This document shows, piece by piece, positions 16,397 to 27,148 of a stretch of 62,824 bases of DNA; the stretch's first letter is position 1, and each line of letters opens with the position of its first letter. Source of the stretch: Aliibacillus thermotolerans. GTDB lineage: Bacteria; Bacillota; Bacilli; Bacillales; Marinococcaceae. The stretch covers positions 1 through 62,824 of the forward strand of contig NZ_WKJG01000019.1 in the NCBI RefSeq assembly GCF_027853235.1. The letters run 5' to 3'. The notes below the pieces were generated by a model that was not told the DNA's origin, did not search any database, and worked only from the letters and a program-made list of their open reading frames with translations. Both the position numbers and the translations under genes were made by a program.

Positions 16397-17506
16397 CTAG
16401 TAATTGTCTAACAATGTTTGCACTGTCACGAACTTGTATCCTTTTTTTCGTAGGTGATCAATGATTGTCGGAAGTGCTTCCACTGTTCCGTCTAAAACTC
16501 GTTCTGTCGATTGAAAGTTGTGTTGTAAAACAATTCCTCCTGGCGAGATGTCACGTTCTACGATGTCTATTATCTCTTCTTTTGATTTTCCACTCCAATC
16601 CAGTGTATCAACGGACCAAAGAATCACTCGATAACCTATATCATGAAGAACGATGGCGTCGGATTTTGTGATGGCGCCATAAGGTGGTCGAAATAAATCG
16701 GAAGCCCGACCGACTGTTTTTTCAATCATCTGTTGGGTAGACGTCACTTCCTGAATGACGTCTGCCGTAAACGTCTCGTCTAGGGAGGGATGGCTCCACG
16801 TATGGTTTCCGATACTATGTCCTTCTTCGACAATCCGTTTCATGATGTCAGGATGATTTTTCACTTGTTCCCCTGTAACGAAAAATGTCGCTTTTACTCC
16901 TTTTTCTTTTAATATATCTAAAATTTGCGGTGTGTAGTGGCGGTCTGGTCCGTCATCAAACGTAAGGGAAACAAGTTTTTTATTCGGGTTGCCAGTAGAG
17001 ATTGCTTTTGGTGCTGGCGCTGAGTTCGTCGTTACAAAAGTACGCTTCATTCTTGAATCATAGGTAACGTCCATTTCTAAATTTTTTACGACGTCTAAAA
17101 GGGGCACAAATGCCTCTCCTTCCAATTCCAAGACTTCTGTCGTCAAAGTGGACGTTTCCCACTTTGTTGTTCCTTTTACGGACTTGTAGGATTGTTTTTT
17201 TCCGATTGGAAGGGCAAATTGAATATCACCATACCGGAACACGAGGGATTGATACTTGTCACTTTTATCAACCTTCGTACCCATATGTTTAAAAAATAGT
17301 GCCGGTACAAGCAAATGCCCATCCTTCATCACATATTCTGTTTTGATCGGTTCATTATCAATGACAATGGATGCGACTCTTACAGTTAGTGCTTCCTCCT
17401 GTGCGGAAACTGAGTGTGCTTGCGGGGCAAAAAATAACACTGAAATCATGAAAAATACGATCCATTTTGTACACTTATCAAAGGAAAACGTACGAAATAA
17501 CATCAC
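16397..17506 (-). CDS. Secreted polysaccharide deacetylase with copper-amine-oxidase-like N-terminal domain
   Basis: 369 residues. A signal peptide spans residues 1-35 (hydrophobic core IVFFMISVLFF, cleavage near SVSAQ). A copper amine oxidase-like N-terminal domain (about 40-165) is probably a wall-binding module. The NodB deacetylase domain (about 178-369) shows TFDDGPD, the metal-binding HSIGNHTWSH, RPPYG and LQHN motifs. It should deacetylate GlcNAc units of peptidoglycan or another surface polymer outside the membrane. The start has AAAGGAG upstream. It is transcribed divergently from ctpB and ends in its own terminator. Its closeness to the glycan locus may be coincidental. Confidence 0.9.
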   Translation of the reverse strand: MMLFRTFSFDKCTKWIVFFMISVLFFAPQAHSVSAQEEALTVRVASIVIDNEPIKTEYVMKDGHLLVPALFFKHMGTKVDKSDKYQSLVFRYGDIQFALPIGKKQSYKSVKGTTKWETSTLTTEVLELEGEAFVPLLDVVKNLEMDVTYDSRMKRTFVTTNSAPAPKAISTGNPNKKLVSLTFDDGPDRHYTPQILDILKEKGVKATFFVTGEQVKNHPDIMKRIVEEGHSIGNHTWSHPSLDETFTADVIQEVTSTQQMIEKTVGRASDLFRPPYGAITKSDAIVLHDIGYRVILWSVDTLDWSGKSKEEIIDIVERDISPGGIVLQHNFQSTERVLDGTVEALPTIIDHLRKKGYKFVTVQTLLDNY

Positions 17507-17520
17507 TGAAAATCTCCTTT

Positions 17521-17553
17521 GTTATTGTAATCATATCGTTCGTGTTATTGTAA
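17521..17553. promoter_or_regulatory. Direct repeat GTTATTGTAA in the pda/ctpB divergent region
   Basis: GTTATTGTAA occurs at 17521-17530 and again at 17544-17553, starts 23 bp apart (about two helical turns), just upstream of the deacetylase start. This is typical spacing for a dimeric regulator on one DNA face. No regulator can be named. Confidence 0.35.
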
Positions 17554-17659
17554 CCAAATAACCGAAGAATTACTTATGCTAATCTGGAACTTGACAACTA
17601 TTTTTACTTCTCATCTTTCATGGTAGAATAATAGGAAGCGAATAGTTGAGGTGAGCGAC

Positions 17660-19114
17660 ATGAAATGGAAAGCGAAAATGGCAGCAGCGTTTGTTGGTAT
17701 TGCACTCCTTGCCGGAGCAGGTGGGGTTTTTGCGGGCATAAATTTGCAAGAAGTTCCTGTTTCGGGAGACGGAGTAGGTTTTTCCTCTGCGGAAACAGCA
17801 GATGTAGGGATAGAAAAAATTGAAAAAGTATATGAATTGATCCAAGAGAATTACATGGAAGAGATAGATGAAGAAAAGTTAATTAATGGTGCGCTTTCCG
17901 GAATGGTAGAAGAGCTGAATGATCCTCATTCTGTCTATATGGAAGAACAATCGGCAGAACATTTTAATCAGTCGTTAGAGTCTTCCTTTGAAGGAATTGG
18001 TGCAGAAGTAAGTATGGTAGATGGCGTAGTGACGATCGTCTCACCTTTTCGAGATTCTCCGGCGGAAAAAGCAGGGATACAACCGAATGATCGAGTGTTG
18101 GAAGTGGATGGTGAATCAACAGAAGGGGCAACGCTTCAAGAGACGGTGGCAAAAATTCGTGGAGAAAAAGGAACTACGGTCACATTGACGATACAAAGAC
18201 AAGGTGCTTCCACACCGTTTCATGTGGAAGTGGTACGGGATGAAATACCTGTAGAAACAGTTTATTCGAAAATGTTTACAGAAGATGGACAAAAAATTGG
18301 TTATATTGAAATTACTTCTTTTTCTGAAGATACAGCTTCCGAATTTGAAGAACAATTAAAAACGTTAGAAGAAGATGGAATGGAAGGACTGATTATTGAC
18401 GTCAGAGGGAATCCAGGCGGATTTTTAAATAGTGTGGAAGATATTGGAGACCTTGTCATTCCTGGAGGGGAAAATATCGTCCAAATTCAAGACCCTGATG
18501 GAAATGTTGTCCAATCGGTTTCCACGTTAAAAGAGAAAAAGCCGTATCCGATAGTTGGTGTCATTGACCGCGGCAGTGTTTCTGCGTCTGAAATTTTAGC
18601 GGCAGCTTTAAAAGAAGCTGGTAATTATGACCTTGTTGGAGAAACAACATACGGAAAAGGAACGGTACAACAAGCCCTCGATTTAGGAGATGGCAGTGAG
18701 CTAAAATTATCCATGTTTAAATGGTTAACTCCCGATGGTCATTGGATTAATGAAGAAGGAGTCGAGCCGACGGTAGAAGTCATGCAACCAGACTATTTTT
18801 ATTCCCCGGTGTTATCGTTAGAAGAGGAAGAAACACTCAGTGAAGGATCTTATGGTGAACAGGTTGCTGTAGCTCAAAATATACTGGAAGGGCTAGGGTA
18901 TTCTCCAGGTCAAAATGAAGGTCTTTTTGATGTACAAACGAGACAAGCAGTAGAAGATTTTCAAGCAAAAACGGATGGATTAGCGGTGACCGGTGCAATT
19001 GATTATGAGACTGCGACAAGCTTGAATCAAGCGCTCTTAGACTTAATTCGCTCTGAAGAAAACGATCGTCAATTGAAAGAAGCCCTCAACTTAATACAAG
19101 AACAGTTATCTTAG
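17660..19114 (+). CDS. ctpB: Carboxy-terminal processing protease, S41 family
   Basis: 484 residues: an N-terminal membrane anchor or signal segment (about 5-28), a PDZ domain (about 95-175), the S41 catalytic domain with GSVSASEIL (nucleophile Ser, about residue 308) and TYGKGTVQ (catalytic Lys), and a C-terminal peptidoglycan-binding domain (about 400-460). In B. subtilis CtpB cleaves SpoIVFA during sporulation to trigger SigK processing. Position directly upstream of minJ supports CtpB rather than CtpA. ATG 17660 has GAGGTG six bases upstream; a GTG at 17651 overlaps that site. Confidence 0.85.
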   Translation: MKWKAKMAAAFVGIALLAGAGGVFAGINLQEVPVSGDGVGFSSAETADVGIEKIEKVYELIQENYMEEIDEEKLINGALSGMVEELNDPHSVYMEEQSAEHFNQSLESSFEGIGAEVSMVDGVVTIVSPFRDSPAEKAGIQPNDRVLEVDGESTEGATLQETVAKIRGEKGTTVTLTIQRQGASTPFHVEVVRDEIPVETVYSKMFTEDGQKIGYIEITSFSEDTASEFEEQLKTLEEDGMEGLIIDVRGNPGGFLNSVEDIGDLVIPGGENIVQIQDPDGNVVQSVSTLKEKKPYPIVGVIDRGSVSASEILAAALKEAGNYDLVGETTYGKGTVQQALDLGDGSELKLSMFKWLTPDGHWINEEGVEPTVEVMQPDYFYSPVLSLEEEETLSEGSYGEQVAVAQNILEGLGYSPGQNEGLFDVQTRQAVEDFQAKTDGLAVTGAIDYETATSLNQALLDLIRSEENDRQLKEALNLIQEQLS

Positions 19115-19137
19115 CGGAGTAGTCACGTTTACTCCGC
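19114..19137 (+). terminator. Stem-loop after ctpB
   Basis: GCGGAGTA and TACTCCGC form an eight-base stem directly at the ctpB stop. The following sequence is only weakly T-rich, so termination may be partial. Confidence 0.5.
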
Positions 19138-19217
19138 CCATCTTTACACCGACAGATAATCATTCATTACGATATTAGCGGCAGTATTCATCTTTTAGAG
19201 GAAAGGAAGCTAAAAGA

Positions 19218-20423
19218 ATGGAAGCGACTCTTTGGGAATTATTAAAAGCGTTTGGACGTTTTTTTGCTCATCCACTCACGTATATCATTCCAATGGCAAT
19301 GTTTGTTCTTGGCATTCTACGAGTAAAGCGTGAACGTCAATTTTTTCATATTCGCATTCATCCTTCTTGGTTTGACGTCACCGCTCCTCTTTTTCCAGGC
19401 TTCTTGGCAGGAATGATATTATCTTTCGCTCTTCTTACACTCGGCATCGTATTTCCATTCTCTTTCTTTCTTATTGTAAGTGGTTGGTTGTTGTTATTTA
19501 TTGTAATGGGAAGAGTCCGGCTGCTTTCTCCTGCTTATACGATAGGATTCGCGGGACTGTCTCTCTTTCTGTTGCCGATGCTTCAAATTGAGAGTTTTCA
19601 AATGGGGCGTTTTTTATCATCCTTACAAGAAATGGACGGACGTTTGCTTCTTGTGTTTCTTGCGTTTCTTCTCATTGTAGAAGGAAGCCTTATTTGGACC
19701 AATGGACCAAAGTACACTTCTCCGTTGTTAGTGAAAAGCCCCCGGGGAAAATATATAGGAGCTCATCGTCTTCAAAGAATATGGTTTATTCCATTGTTTC
19801 TTCCTCTTCCAGTGGGAGGCTTAGTGGCACAAGATTGGTGGCTATTCTTACCGACGGGAGTAGAAAGCGTTTCACTGTTTCTTGTTCCATTCGCTATCGG
19901 CGCGAAACAAAGCGTTTTGCATACGTTGCCTCACGCAGCCATTTCTCGCACTGGAAAAAAAGTCGTCATTTTAGGTGTCGTCATGGGAGCATTTGCTTGG
20001 CTTAGTTATTATGAAGAGAGAATTGTTCCTTTCGTTTTAGGAATTGTCATTCTCGCTCGTATCGCTATTTCTTTACATAACTATTGGCAAGCGCGTGAAA
20101 ATTATCCGTTTTTTACGTTGCCACCGGCAGGTATTCGGGTATTGGATGTATTACCAGGATCCACTGCGGAAAAGATTGGTATTACTCCAGGAGAAATAAT
20201 TGTGAAAGCAAATGGTCAACCAATTCTGCATGAACGAGATTTATATACGGGGATTCAAAGGAATTCGGCCTATTGTAAGTTGGAGGTAAAGGATATTCGT
20301 GGCGAAGTGAGACATGTGCAATCCGCGGTATATGCGAACGAGCATCATGAGTTAGGAATACTATTTGTATCAGACCGAGAACAAGAAGAAAAGACCTCGA
20401 CGAATATATCGATGTCGGAATAA
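19218..20423 (+). CDS. minJ: Cell-division topological determinant MinJ
   Basis: A 401-residue membrane protein with about eight hydrophobic helices (residues 15-295) and a C-terminal PDZ domain (about 300-380, PPAGIRVLDVLPGSTAEKIG). This matches MinJ (YvjD), the bridge between DivIVA and MinD at the division site. Order ctpB-minJ-csbA-uvrB is the Bacillus arrangement, without the swrA gene found in B. subtilis. ATG 19218 follows AAAGGAAG. Confidence 0.85.
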   Translation: MEATLWELLKAFGRFFAHPLTYIIPMAMFVLGILRVKRERQFFHIRIHPSWFDVTAPLFPGFLAGMILSFALLTLGIVFPFSFFLIVSGWLLLFIVMGRVRLLSPAYTIGFAGLSLFLLPMLQIESFQMGRFLSSLQEMDGRLLLVFLAFLLIVEGSLIWTNGPKYTSPLLVKSPRGKYIGAHRLQRIWFIPLFLPLPVGGLVAQDWWLFLPTGVESVSLFLVPFAIGAKQSVLHTLPHAAISRTGKKVVILGVVMGAFAWLSYYEERIVPFVLGIVILARIAISLHNYWQARENYPFFTLPPAGIRVLDVLPGSTAEKIGITPGEIIVKANGQPILHERDLYTGIQRNSAYCKLEVKDIRGEVRHVQSAVYANEHHELGILFVSDREQEEKTSTNISMSE

Positions 20424-20474
20424 TGTGACGTGAGGGGCCTCTCCAGTGTCCTGATAGAAAGACAGGTGTTTTGG

Positions 20475-20699
20475 TTGTTAACATATATTGGAGCTTTGTT
20501 ACTTCCTATTTTACTCGTTATTTTAGCAGTACGTTTAACACACAATTATATTGGCGGGGTGGTCGTTTCTCTCATTGTTCTTTTTGCGGTACGACCATGG
20601 CAATTTGGAGAACTCGTCTTAACGTTTGTGATAGTATCTTTTGTCGTCGCTCTTCCTCTATCATGGCGTTTATTTCAAAAACAGAAAGTAGGGCCGTAA
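20475..20699 (+). CDS. csbA: CsbA family small membrane protein
   Basis: About 74 residues, with three hydrophobic segments and a short basic tail. Size, topology and position between minJ and uvrB match CsbA, a SigB-controlled membrane protein of unknown role in B. subtilis. The start is uncertain: TTG 20475 is preferred because AGGTG lies six bases upstream and the length fits the family; GTG 20466 and GTG 20430 are in-frame alternatives. Confidence 0.65.
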   Translation: MLTYIGALLLPILLVILAVRLTHNYIGGVVVSLIVLFAVRPWQFGELVLTFVIVSFVVALPLSWRLFQKQKVGP

Positions 20700-20700
20700 C

Positions 20701-20727
20701 GCAGCGCATTTTAGTGCTGCTATTTTT
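20701..20727 (+). terminator. Intrinsic terminator between csbA and uvrB
   Basis: GCAGCGC pairs with GTGCTGC (one wobble), followed by TATTTTTAT. It immediately follows the csbA stop. Confidence 0.75.
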
Positions 20728-20734
20728 ATGGGAT

Positions 20735-20748
20735 AGAACAAGCATTCG
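20735..20748. promoter_or_regulatory. LexA (DinR) SOS box upstream of uvrB
   Basis: AGAACAAGCATTCG matches the Bacillus LexA consensus CGAACRNRYGTTCG at 12 of 14 positions. A TATACT -10-like hexamer follows at 20780-20785. uvrBA is a known SOS target in B. subtilis. Confidence 0.75.
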
Positions 20749-20832
20749 TTTTTGTTGTTTCTTCCGCTATCATCTGTGGTATACTATAAGAAGTTTCTAG
20801 TGAGAATCGGGTGAAAAGTGAGGGATTTTATT

Positions 20833-22809
20833 ATGAGTGAGACATTTGAATTAGTGTCGAAATATGACCCTGCTGGAGATCAACCAAAGGCGATTAAAGA
20901 GCTGGTAGAAGGAGTCAAACAAGGAAAAAGACATCAAACATTGCTCGGAGCGACAGGAACGGGTAAAACATTTACCGTATCGAACGTGATTAAAGAAGTG
21001 GATAAACCTACGCTTGTCATCGCTCATAATAAGACACTTGCAGGACAGCTTTATAGTGAGTTTAAAGAGTTTTTTCCGAACAATGCGGTAGAATATTTTG
21101 TTAGTTATTACGATTTTTATCAACCGGAAGCGTACGTTCCTCAAACGGATATGTATATTGAAAAAGATGCCAGCATTAATGAAGAAATTGATAAATTGCG
21201 ACACTCTGCGACGAGTGCATTGTTTGAAAGAAAAGATGTTATTATCGTTGCCAGTGTTTCTTGTATTTACGGTCTCGGTTCTCCAGAGGAGTATCGTGAT
21301 CTTGTTTTGTCTTTACGGACTGGAATGGAAATAGAAAGGGATGCTGTTCTGCGGGAATTGGTCGATATTCAATATGAACGAAATGATGTCAACTTTGTTC
21401 GTGGGACTTTTCGAGTGCGGGGAGACGTTGTCGAGATATTCCCTGCTTCTCGCGACGAACATTGCATCCGCATTGAATTTTTTGGAGATGAAATAGATCG
21501 AATGACAGAAGTGGATGCTTTGACGGGAGAAATCATAGGGGAACGACATCATGTCGCTATTTTCCCAGCCTCCCACTTCGTGACGAGAGAAGAAAAAATG
21601 GCCAAAGCAATTAAAAATATTGAAAAAGAGTTGGAAGAACGACTTCAATATTTTCGCGACAAAGGTCGAGAACTGGAAGCACAACGCTTGGAACAGCGAA
21701 CAAATTATGACATCGAAATGATGAAAGAGATGGGGTTTTGTTCCGGAATTGAAAACTATTCCCGCCATTTAACGTTTCGAAAACCCGGGGAGACACCCTA
21801 TACGCTCTTAGATTATTTTCCTGATGACTTTTTACTTGTGGTGGATGAATCTCACGTGACGCTCCCACAAATTCGCGGGATGTATAACGGGGATAGAGCT
21901 CGTAAGCAAGTGCTAGTTGACCACGGTTTTCGACTCCCATCGGCATTGGATAACCGTCCGTTGAAGTTTGAAGAATTTGAGAAACGAATTCATCAAGCGA
22001 TTTACATTTCAGCAACCCCTGGTCCTTATGAGTTAGAACATACACCAAAAATGGTGGAGCAAATTATTCGACCGACGGGGCTTTTAGACCCAACGATTGA
22101 CGTACGACCAATTGAAGGACAAATTGATGATTTAATTGAAGAAATTCGTGCTCGGAAAGAAAAGGAAGAGCGGGTGCTTGTAACTACGTTAACGAAAAAG
22201 ATGGCGGAAGACTTAACGGATTATTTAAAAGAAATAGGGATTCGCGTACGCTATCTTCACTCTGACATTAAAACATTGGAGCGAATTGAAATTGTACGTA
22301 AACTTCGACTCGGCGAATTCGATGTATTGGTCGGAATTAACTTGCTTCGTGAAGGACTCGATATTCCGGAAGTGTCATTAGTCGCCATTTTAGATGCGGA
22401 CAAAGAAGGGTTTCTCCGGGCAGAGCGCTCCCTGATCCAAACGATGGGAAGGGCGGCTCGAAACGCCAACGGTCATGTCATTATGTATGCAGATAAGATT
22501 ACCGACTCGATGAAAGTGGCAATTGAAGAGACGAACCGTCGGAGAAAAATTCAAATGGAATACAATGAAAAACACAACATTGTCCCTCAAACGATTAAAA
22601 AAGAAATTCCGGATTTAATTCAAGCAACGATTGTGACCGATGAACAAGCCGACTATGATAAGCCGGCCCTTGATAAGTTGAGCAAAAAAGAACGTCAACA
22701 AGTTATTGACGAATTAGAAGCGGAAATGAAACAAGCAGCACGGGATTTACAATTTGAACGGGCTGCGGAACTGCGGGATATGATGTTGGAATTAAAAGCG
22801 GAAGGATGA
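20833..22809 (+). CDS. uvrB: Excinuclease ABC subunit B
   Basis: 658 residues, normal for UvrB. Walker [10 protein letters not shown] (about 40-48), the beta-hairpin region [13 protein letters not shown], the DEAD-like DESH box, helicase motifs ISATPGP and GRAARN, and a C-terminal UVR domain (about 615-655, for UvrC/UvrA contact) are all visible. It verifies DNA damage handed over by UvrA. ATG 20833 precedes the conserved [14 protein letters not shown]; a GTG at 20818 is in frame but overlaps the ribosome-site region. It forms an operon with uvrA and is preceded by a LexA box. Confidence 0.97.
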   Translation: MSETFELVSKYDPAGDQPKAIKELVEGVKQGKRHQTLLGATGTGKTFTVSNVIKEVDKPTLVIAHNKTLAGQLYSEFKEFFPNNAVEYFVSYYDFYQPEAYVPQTDMYIEKDASINEEIDKLRHSATSALFERKDVIIVASVSCIYGLGSPEEYRDLVLSLRTGMEIERDAVLRELVDIQYERNDVNFVRGTFRVRGDVVEIFPASRDEHCIRIEFFGDEIDRMTEVDALTGEIIGERHHVAIFPASHFVTREEKMAKAIKNIEKELEERLQYFRDKGRELEAQRLEQRTNYDIEMMKEMGFCSGIENYSRHLTFRKPGETPYTLLDYFPDDFLLVVDESHVTLPQIRGMYNGDRARKQVLVDHGFRLPSALDNRPLKFEEFEKRIHQAIYISATPGPYELEHTPKMVEQIIRPTGLLDPTIDVRPIEGQIDDLIEEIRARKEKEERVLVTTLTKKMAEDLTDYLKEIGIRVRYLHSDIKTLERIEIVRKLRLGEFDVLVGINLLREGLDIPEVSLVAILDADKEGFLRAERSLIQTMGRAARNANGHVIMYADKITDSMKVAIEETNRRRKIQMEYNEKHNIVPQTIKKEIPDLIQATIVTDEQADYDKPALDKLSKKERQQVIDELEAEMKQAARDLQFERAAELRDMMLELKAEG

Positions 22810-22815
22810 CTTAAG

Positions 22816-25707
22816 ATGGTACGCAATCATTTACGTATACAAGGGGCTCGCTCACACAACTTAAAAAACATAGACATCACCATTCCTCGGGATAAATTAG
22901 TTGTATTTACCGGATTATCAGGATCAGGGAAATCTTCTCTCGCCTTCGATACGATATACGCAGAAGGGCAACGTCGTTATGTAGAGTCTCTTTCTGCTTA
23001 TGCAAGACAATTTTTAGGACAAATGGATAAGCCAGACGTCGACTCCATTGAAGGTCTCTCTCCTGCTATTTCCATTGACCAAAAAACGACGAGTCGAAAT
23101 CCTCGCTCGACGGTTGGGACGGTGACGGAGATTTACGACTACTTACGACTTCTTTTTGCCCGAATCGGCACCCCTGTATGTCCTGTTCACGGGATAGAAA
23201 TCACTTCTCAAACAATTCAACAAATGGTGGACCGAATGATGTCTTATCCAGAACGGACGAAAATGCAGATTTTATCTCCCCTTGTCTCTGGTAAAAAAGG
23301 AGAGCATATCAAAGTTCTGAACGATGTAAAGAAAAAAGGCTTTGTTCGCGTGCGGGTCGATGGCGAAATGCGCGAAGTCAGTGAAGATATTTCTCTCGAG
23401 AAAAATAAGAAGCACAATATCGAAGTCGTCGTCGATCGCATCGTAATCAAAGATGGGATTGAAACGCGGTTGGCGGATTCTTTAGAAACCGCCTTAGAAC
23501 TAAGTGGGGGACGAGTGTTGATTGATGTGATTGGAGAAGAGGAATTGTTATTTAATCAATTTCACGCTTGTCCTCATTGTGGTTTTTCCATTGATGAATT
23601 AGAACCGCGTCTTTTTTCTTTTAACAGCCCGTTTGGCGCGTGTCCCACTTGTGATGGTTTAGGAAGCAGACTTGAAGTCGATGAAGATTTACTTATTCCC
23701 GATAAAGAATTGACCCTTGAAGAACATGCGATTGCCGCTTGGAAACCAGTCAGCTCACAATATTACCCGCAATTGCTGGCCTCGGTTTGTCGCCATTTTG
23801 ATATCCCGATGGACAAACCGGTAAAAGAATTGACAAAAAAACAACGTGACATTTTATTGTATGGCAGCAAGAACGAAAAAATCGTTTTTCGCTTTGAAAA
23901 TGAACGCGGGGTTGTAAAAGAGCGGTTGATTTACTTTGAAGGTGTGGTCAATAATATTGCTCGCCGTTATCAAGAAACGACTTCTGATTATATTCGCGAA
24001 CAAATGGAAAAATATATGACAGAAAAACCGTGTGCAACTTGTCAAGGATATCGTTTAAAAGAAGAAAGTTTAGCAGTAAAAATAAATGGTTACCATATCG
24101 GACAAGTGACTGAACTTTCGGTGACGGAGGCAAAGAATTTTTTTGAGACATTATCATTGAGTGAAAAAGAGCAAGCCATTGCGAAATTAATTTTACGGGA
24201 GATTCGAGATCGACTTGGATTTTTAATAAATGTAGGACTTGACTATTTAACGTTAAGTCGTTCTGCCGGAACACTTTCCGGCGGGGAAGCTCAACGGATT
24301 CGATTAGCAACTCAAATAGGTTCCTCTTTAATGGGAGTGCTGTACATTTTAGACGAGCCGTCTATCGGACTTCATCAACGAGATAACCATCGTTTGATCG
24401 ATACGTTAGAACAGATGAGAGATTTGGGCAATACGTTGATTGTAGTAGAGCATGACGAAGATACGATGCTTAGAGCAGATTACATTGTCGATATCGGACC
24501 GGGAGCAGGGGTCCACGGTGGTTACATTACCGCAACTGGAACGCCGGAAGAAATTAAAGAAAATCCGAACTCATTAACAGGAGAGTACTTATCCGGGAAA
24601 AAGTTTATCCCCCTTCCTCTTTCCCGCAGAAAACCTGGCGACCGATGGCTCACGATTAAAGGAGCAAAAGAAAACAACTTAAAAAATATTGATGTAGCCA
24701 TCCCGCTCGGTTTGCTGACGGCGGTGACGGGGGTATCCGGTTCAGGAAAAAGTACGTTAATTAATGAAATTTTGCATAAGGCCCTTGCCCAGCAGTTGCA
24801 CCGTGCCAAAGATAAGCCAGGTCAACATGAAAAGATTGAAGGAATCGAGCACATCGATAAAGTGATTGATATCGATCAATCCCCGATTGGACGTACTCCA
24901 CGTTCGAATCCGGCGACGTATACAGGAGTGTTTGACGATATTCGTGAAGTGTTCGCGATGACAAATGAAGCGAAAATGCGAGGATATAAAAAAGGTCGGT
25001 TTAGTTTTAACGTCAAAGGCGGTCGGTGTGAAGCCTGTAAAGGAGACGGGATTATTAAAATTGAAATGCACTTTTTACCGGACGTATATGTGCCATGCGA
25101 ACAATGTAAAGGTAAAAGATATAACCGCGATACGTTAGAAGTGCAATATAAAGGGAAAAATATTGCCGATGTCCTCGATATGACGGTGGAAGAAGCAGTC
25201 TCTTTTTTTGAAAATATCCCGAAAATCAAACGAAAGCTCCAAACGCTGTATGATGTCGGGCTCGGTTATGTGACTCTTGGGCAACCTGCAACGACATTGT
25301 CTGGGGGGGAAGCACAACGGGTGAAGCTTGCCAGCCAACTTCACCGTCGCTCCAACGGAAAAACCGTCTACATTTTAGATGAACCAACAACCGGACTTCA
25401 TGTTGATGATATTAGAAGACTATTGCAAGTGTTAGACCGTTTAGTAGATAATGGAGATACAGTGATTGTCATCGAACATCATTTGGAAGTCATTAAAACA
25501 GTGGACTATATGATTGATTTAGGACCTGAAGGTGGAGATAAAGGCGGTGAGCTGGTAGCAAGCGGAACACCAGAAGAAGTGGCCGAAATCCCAGCTTCTT
25601 ATACAGGCAAATATTTAAAACCAATGTTAGAACGAGATCGGCAAAGAATGAAAACGTTGCTGGAAGAAGCAGAAAAAGTTTCTGACCCTTCGAAGGTTCG
25701 CTCATAA
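22816..25707 (+). CDS. uvrA: Excinuclease ABC subunit A
   Basis: 963 residues, full length. It has two ABC ATPase modules with Walker [13 protein letters not shown] (about 33-44) and [10 protein letters not shown] (about 641-650), two ABC signatures LSGGEAQRI and LSGGEAQRV, and zinc modules CPHCG...CPTCDG and CEACKGDG...CEQCKG. UvrA scans DNA for lesions and loads UvrB. It starts six bases after uvrB and shares the SOS promoter. Confidence 0.97.
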   Translation: MVRNHLRIQGARSHNLKNIDITIPRDKLVVFTGLSGSGKSSLAFDTIYAEGQRRYVESLSAYARQFLGQMDKPDVDSIEGLSPAISIDQKTTSRNPRSTVGTVTEIYDYLRLLFARIGTPVCPVHGIEITSQTIQQMVDRMMSYPERTKMQILSPLVSGKKGEHIKVLNDVKKKGFVRVRVDGEMREVSEDISLEKNKKHNIEVVVDRIVIKDGIETRLADSLETALELSGGRVLIDVIGEEELLFNQFHACPHCGFSIDELEPRLFSFNSPFGACPTCDGLGSRLEVDEDLLIPDKELTLEEHAIAAWKPVSSQYYPQLLASVCRHFDIPMDKPVKELTKKQRDILLYGSKNEKIVFRFENERGVVKERLIYFEGVVNNIARRYQETTSDYIREQMEKYMTEKPCATCQGYRLKEESLAVKINGYHIGQVTELSVTEAKNFFETLSLSEKEQAIAKLILREIRDRLGFLINVGLDYLTLSRSAGTLSGGEAQRIRLATQIGSSLMGVLYILDEPSIGLHQRDNHRLIDTLEQMRDLGNTLIVVEHDEDTMLRADYIVDIGPGAGVHGGYITATGTPEEIKENPNSLTGEYLSGKKFIPLPLSRRKPGDRWLTIKGAKENNLKNIDVAIPLGLLTAVTGVSGSGKSTLINEILHKALAQQLHRAKDKPGQHEKIEGIEHIDKVIDIDQSPIGRTPRSNPATYTGVFDDIREVFAMTNEAKMRGYKKGRFSFNVKGGRCEACKGDGIIKIEMHFLPDVYVPCEQCKGKRYNRDTLEVQYKGKNIADVLDMTVEEAVSFFENIPKIKRKLQTLYDVGLGYVTLGQPATTLSGGEAQRVKLASQLHRRSNGKTVYILDEPTTGLHVDDIRRLLQVLDRLVDNGDTVIVIEHHLEVIKTVDYMIDLGPEGGDKGGELVASGTPEEVAEIPASYTGKYLKPMLERDRQRMKTLLEEAEKVSDPSKVRS

Positions 25708-25719
25708 CTGTTGTGAAAG

Positions 25720-25756
25720 CTCTTCCTCCCGGCGCGAAGGATCACAGGAGGAAGAG
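25720..25756. other. Perfect 10-bp stem-loop between uvrA and yvlB
   Basis: CTCTTCCTCC and GGAGGAAGAG form a perfect stem around a 17-nt loop, 13 bp after uvrA. There is no T-run beyond ACATTTTAC, so it may be a weak terminator or an mRNA-stabilising element. Confidence 0.5.
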
Positions 25757-25793
25757 GTGACATTTTACTCTAAAAAGAAGGAAGGGATTGTTC

Positions 25794-26951
25794 TTGGAAG
25801 AAGAGCGTAAACTTATTTTGAAAATGATTGATGAAGGAAAGATTTCAGCAGAAGACGGAGTGAAATTATTAGAAGCGTTAAACGATCCAACAGATGATCG
25901 TTCGCAAAAACAAGCCGGACAGTCCAGTGAAACGACAACAACGACAAGCCTATCGACAAAAGTCAATTGGGAAGAAGGCAATAAACAGTGGGACAAATGG
26001 AATGAGACACGCTCTGAACGAGAGAAGAAACCAGATTTTGCTTCTATGTTCACAGAATTTATTGATAGTGCCTTCCAAAAGATTAAAGAGTTCGATCTCG
26101 ATTTTAATTTCGGTCCCTATGAAGAAATCCATCACATTTTTCAACATAAAAATTTACAAGAAAAGCGGATTGACGTGGCATTGGAAAACGGGTCCATCGA
26201 CGTGAAACCGTGGAAAGAAAACGATGTCAAAATTGAATGCCAAGTGAAAATGTACCGCGGAAATTCAAGTGAAGAAGCAAGACGAGAATTTTTAAAAGAG
26301 ACTGTTTTTGAAACGGATGACAATGAACTACGTTTTTATACGAAAACGAAAGCGATGAAAATCAAAGCGACGATGTATGTCCCGGAAAAATCGTACGATC
26401 GTCTTCACATGTATACATTTAATGGACATCTCACCCTTGATGATGTACATGCGGAAAAAGTGTTGGGAAAAGCGATGAACGGTAGTGTCACCTTTAACAA
26501 TCTGGAAGCGGATACGGTGGAAGGGGAAACGGTGAACGGTGCGATTACGATACAAAATGGTGCGTATGACACCGTCTATTTAAAAACGATTAGCGGTTCC
26601 ATCCATTTCAATGCAAAAGTAGAAGATATTGAAGCAGAGTCTGTCAATGGTACCATTAATAGTACCTTTTCGTTAGAAGAGGATGGAAAAGCAAAACTTT
26701 CTACAGTTACCGGCAGTATCATCGCGAATGTGCCTCCTCACATTAAAACAGAAGGATATCTTAGCACGAGTGTTGGCAACATTCATTATCATTTCAATGA
26801 ACTTCATATTTTAGAAGAGAAAAAAGACTTTATGCAGAAATCATTAAAGTTCGTTTCACAAGTAGATGGTTCACCGCGACTCTTGCTTGATGCTAGTAGC
26901 AAAACAGGCTCCTTAACAGTAAAAGAGAAAGATAGGGAAGGAAGTTTCTAA
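25794..26951 (+). CDS. yvlB: DUF4097 family protein YvlB
   Basis: About 385 residues. An N-terminal SHOCT-like helical segment (EEERKLILKMIDEGKISAEDG) is followed by a charged linker and a C-terminal DUF4097 region (about 130-380) of short repeated beta-strands of the GSIDVKPW, GSVTFNNLEAD and GSIHFNA type, a predicted beta-helix. In B. subtilis the yvl operon is an envelope-stress (SigW) operon. I see no clear SigW promoter here. TTG 25794 was chosen because GGAAGGGA lies at proper distance; TTG 25788 is an alternative. It overlaps yvlC by one base. Confidence 0.8.
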   Translation: MEEERKLILKMIDEGKISAEDGVKLLEALNDPTDDRSQKQAGQSSETTTTTSLSTKVNWEEGNKQWDKWNETRSEREKKPDFASMFTEFIDSAFQKIKEFDLDFNFGPYEEIHHIFQHKNLQEKRIDVALENGSIDVKPWKENDVKIECQVKMYRGNSSEEARREFLKETVFETDDNELRFYTKTKAMKIKATMYVPEKSYDRLHMYTFNGHLTLDDVHAEKVLGKAMNGSVTFNNLEADTVEGETVNGAITIQNGAYDTVYLKTISGSIHFNAKVEDIEAESVNGTINSTFSLEEDGKAKLSTVTGSIIANVPPHIKTEGYLSTSVGNIHYHFNELHILEEKKDFMQKSLKFVSQVDGSPRLLLDASSKTGSLTVKEKDREGSF

Positions 26952-27148
26952 TGAAAAAATTAACGAGAAGTCAACAAAATCGTATGGTAACAGGTGTATG
27001 TGCTGGAATTGCGAATTATTTTAACGTAGATCCAACCTTGGTCCGTATCATTACGGTTCTCATTGCGTTCATTACTTCTGGCTTTCCTGTTCTCGTTGCT
27101 TATATTGTCTTGGCAGTGATTATGCCGAATGAAGGAGAAACGATTTAG
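26951..27148 (+). CDS. yvlC: PspC-domain membrane protein YvlC
   Basis: 65 residues consisting of one PspC domain: KKLTRSQQNRMVTGVCAGIANYF-like N-terminus with the conserved GVCAGIA and YFNVDPTLVRI, then a hydrophobic helix (about 33-58). PspC proteins act in membrane-stress responses. It is coupled to yvlB and yvlD by end-to-start overlaps. Confidence 0.85.
   Translation: MKKLTRSQQNRMVTGVCAGIANYFNVDPTLVRIITVLIAFITSGFPVLVAYIVLAVIMPNEGETI

Noticed and set aside
17591-17629. TTGACA/TAGAAT pair as the ctpB promoter
   Set aside because: The spacer is 27 bp, too long for a SigA promoter.
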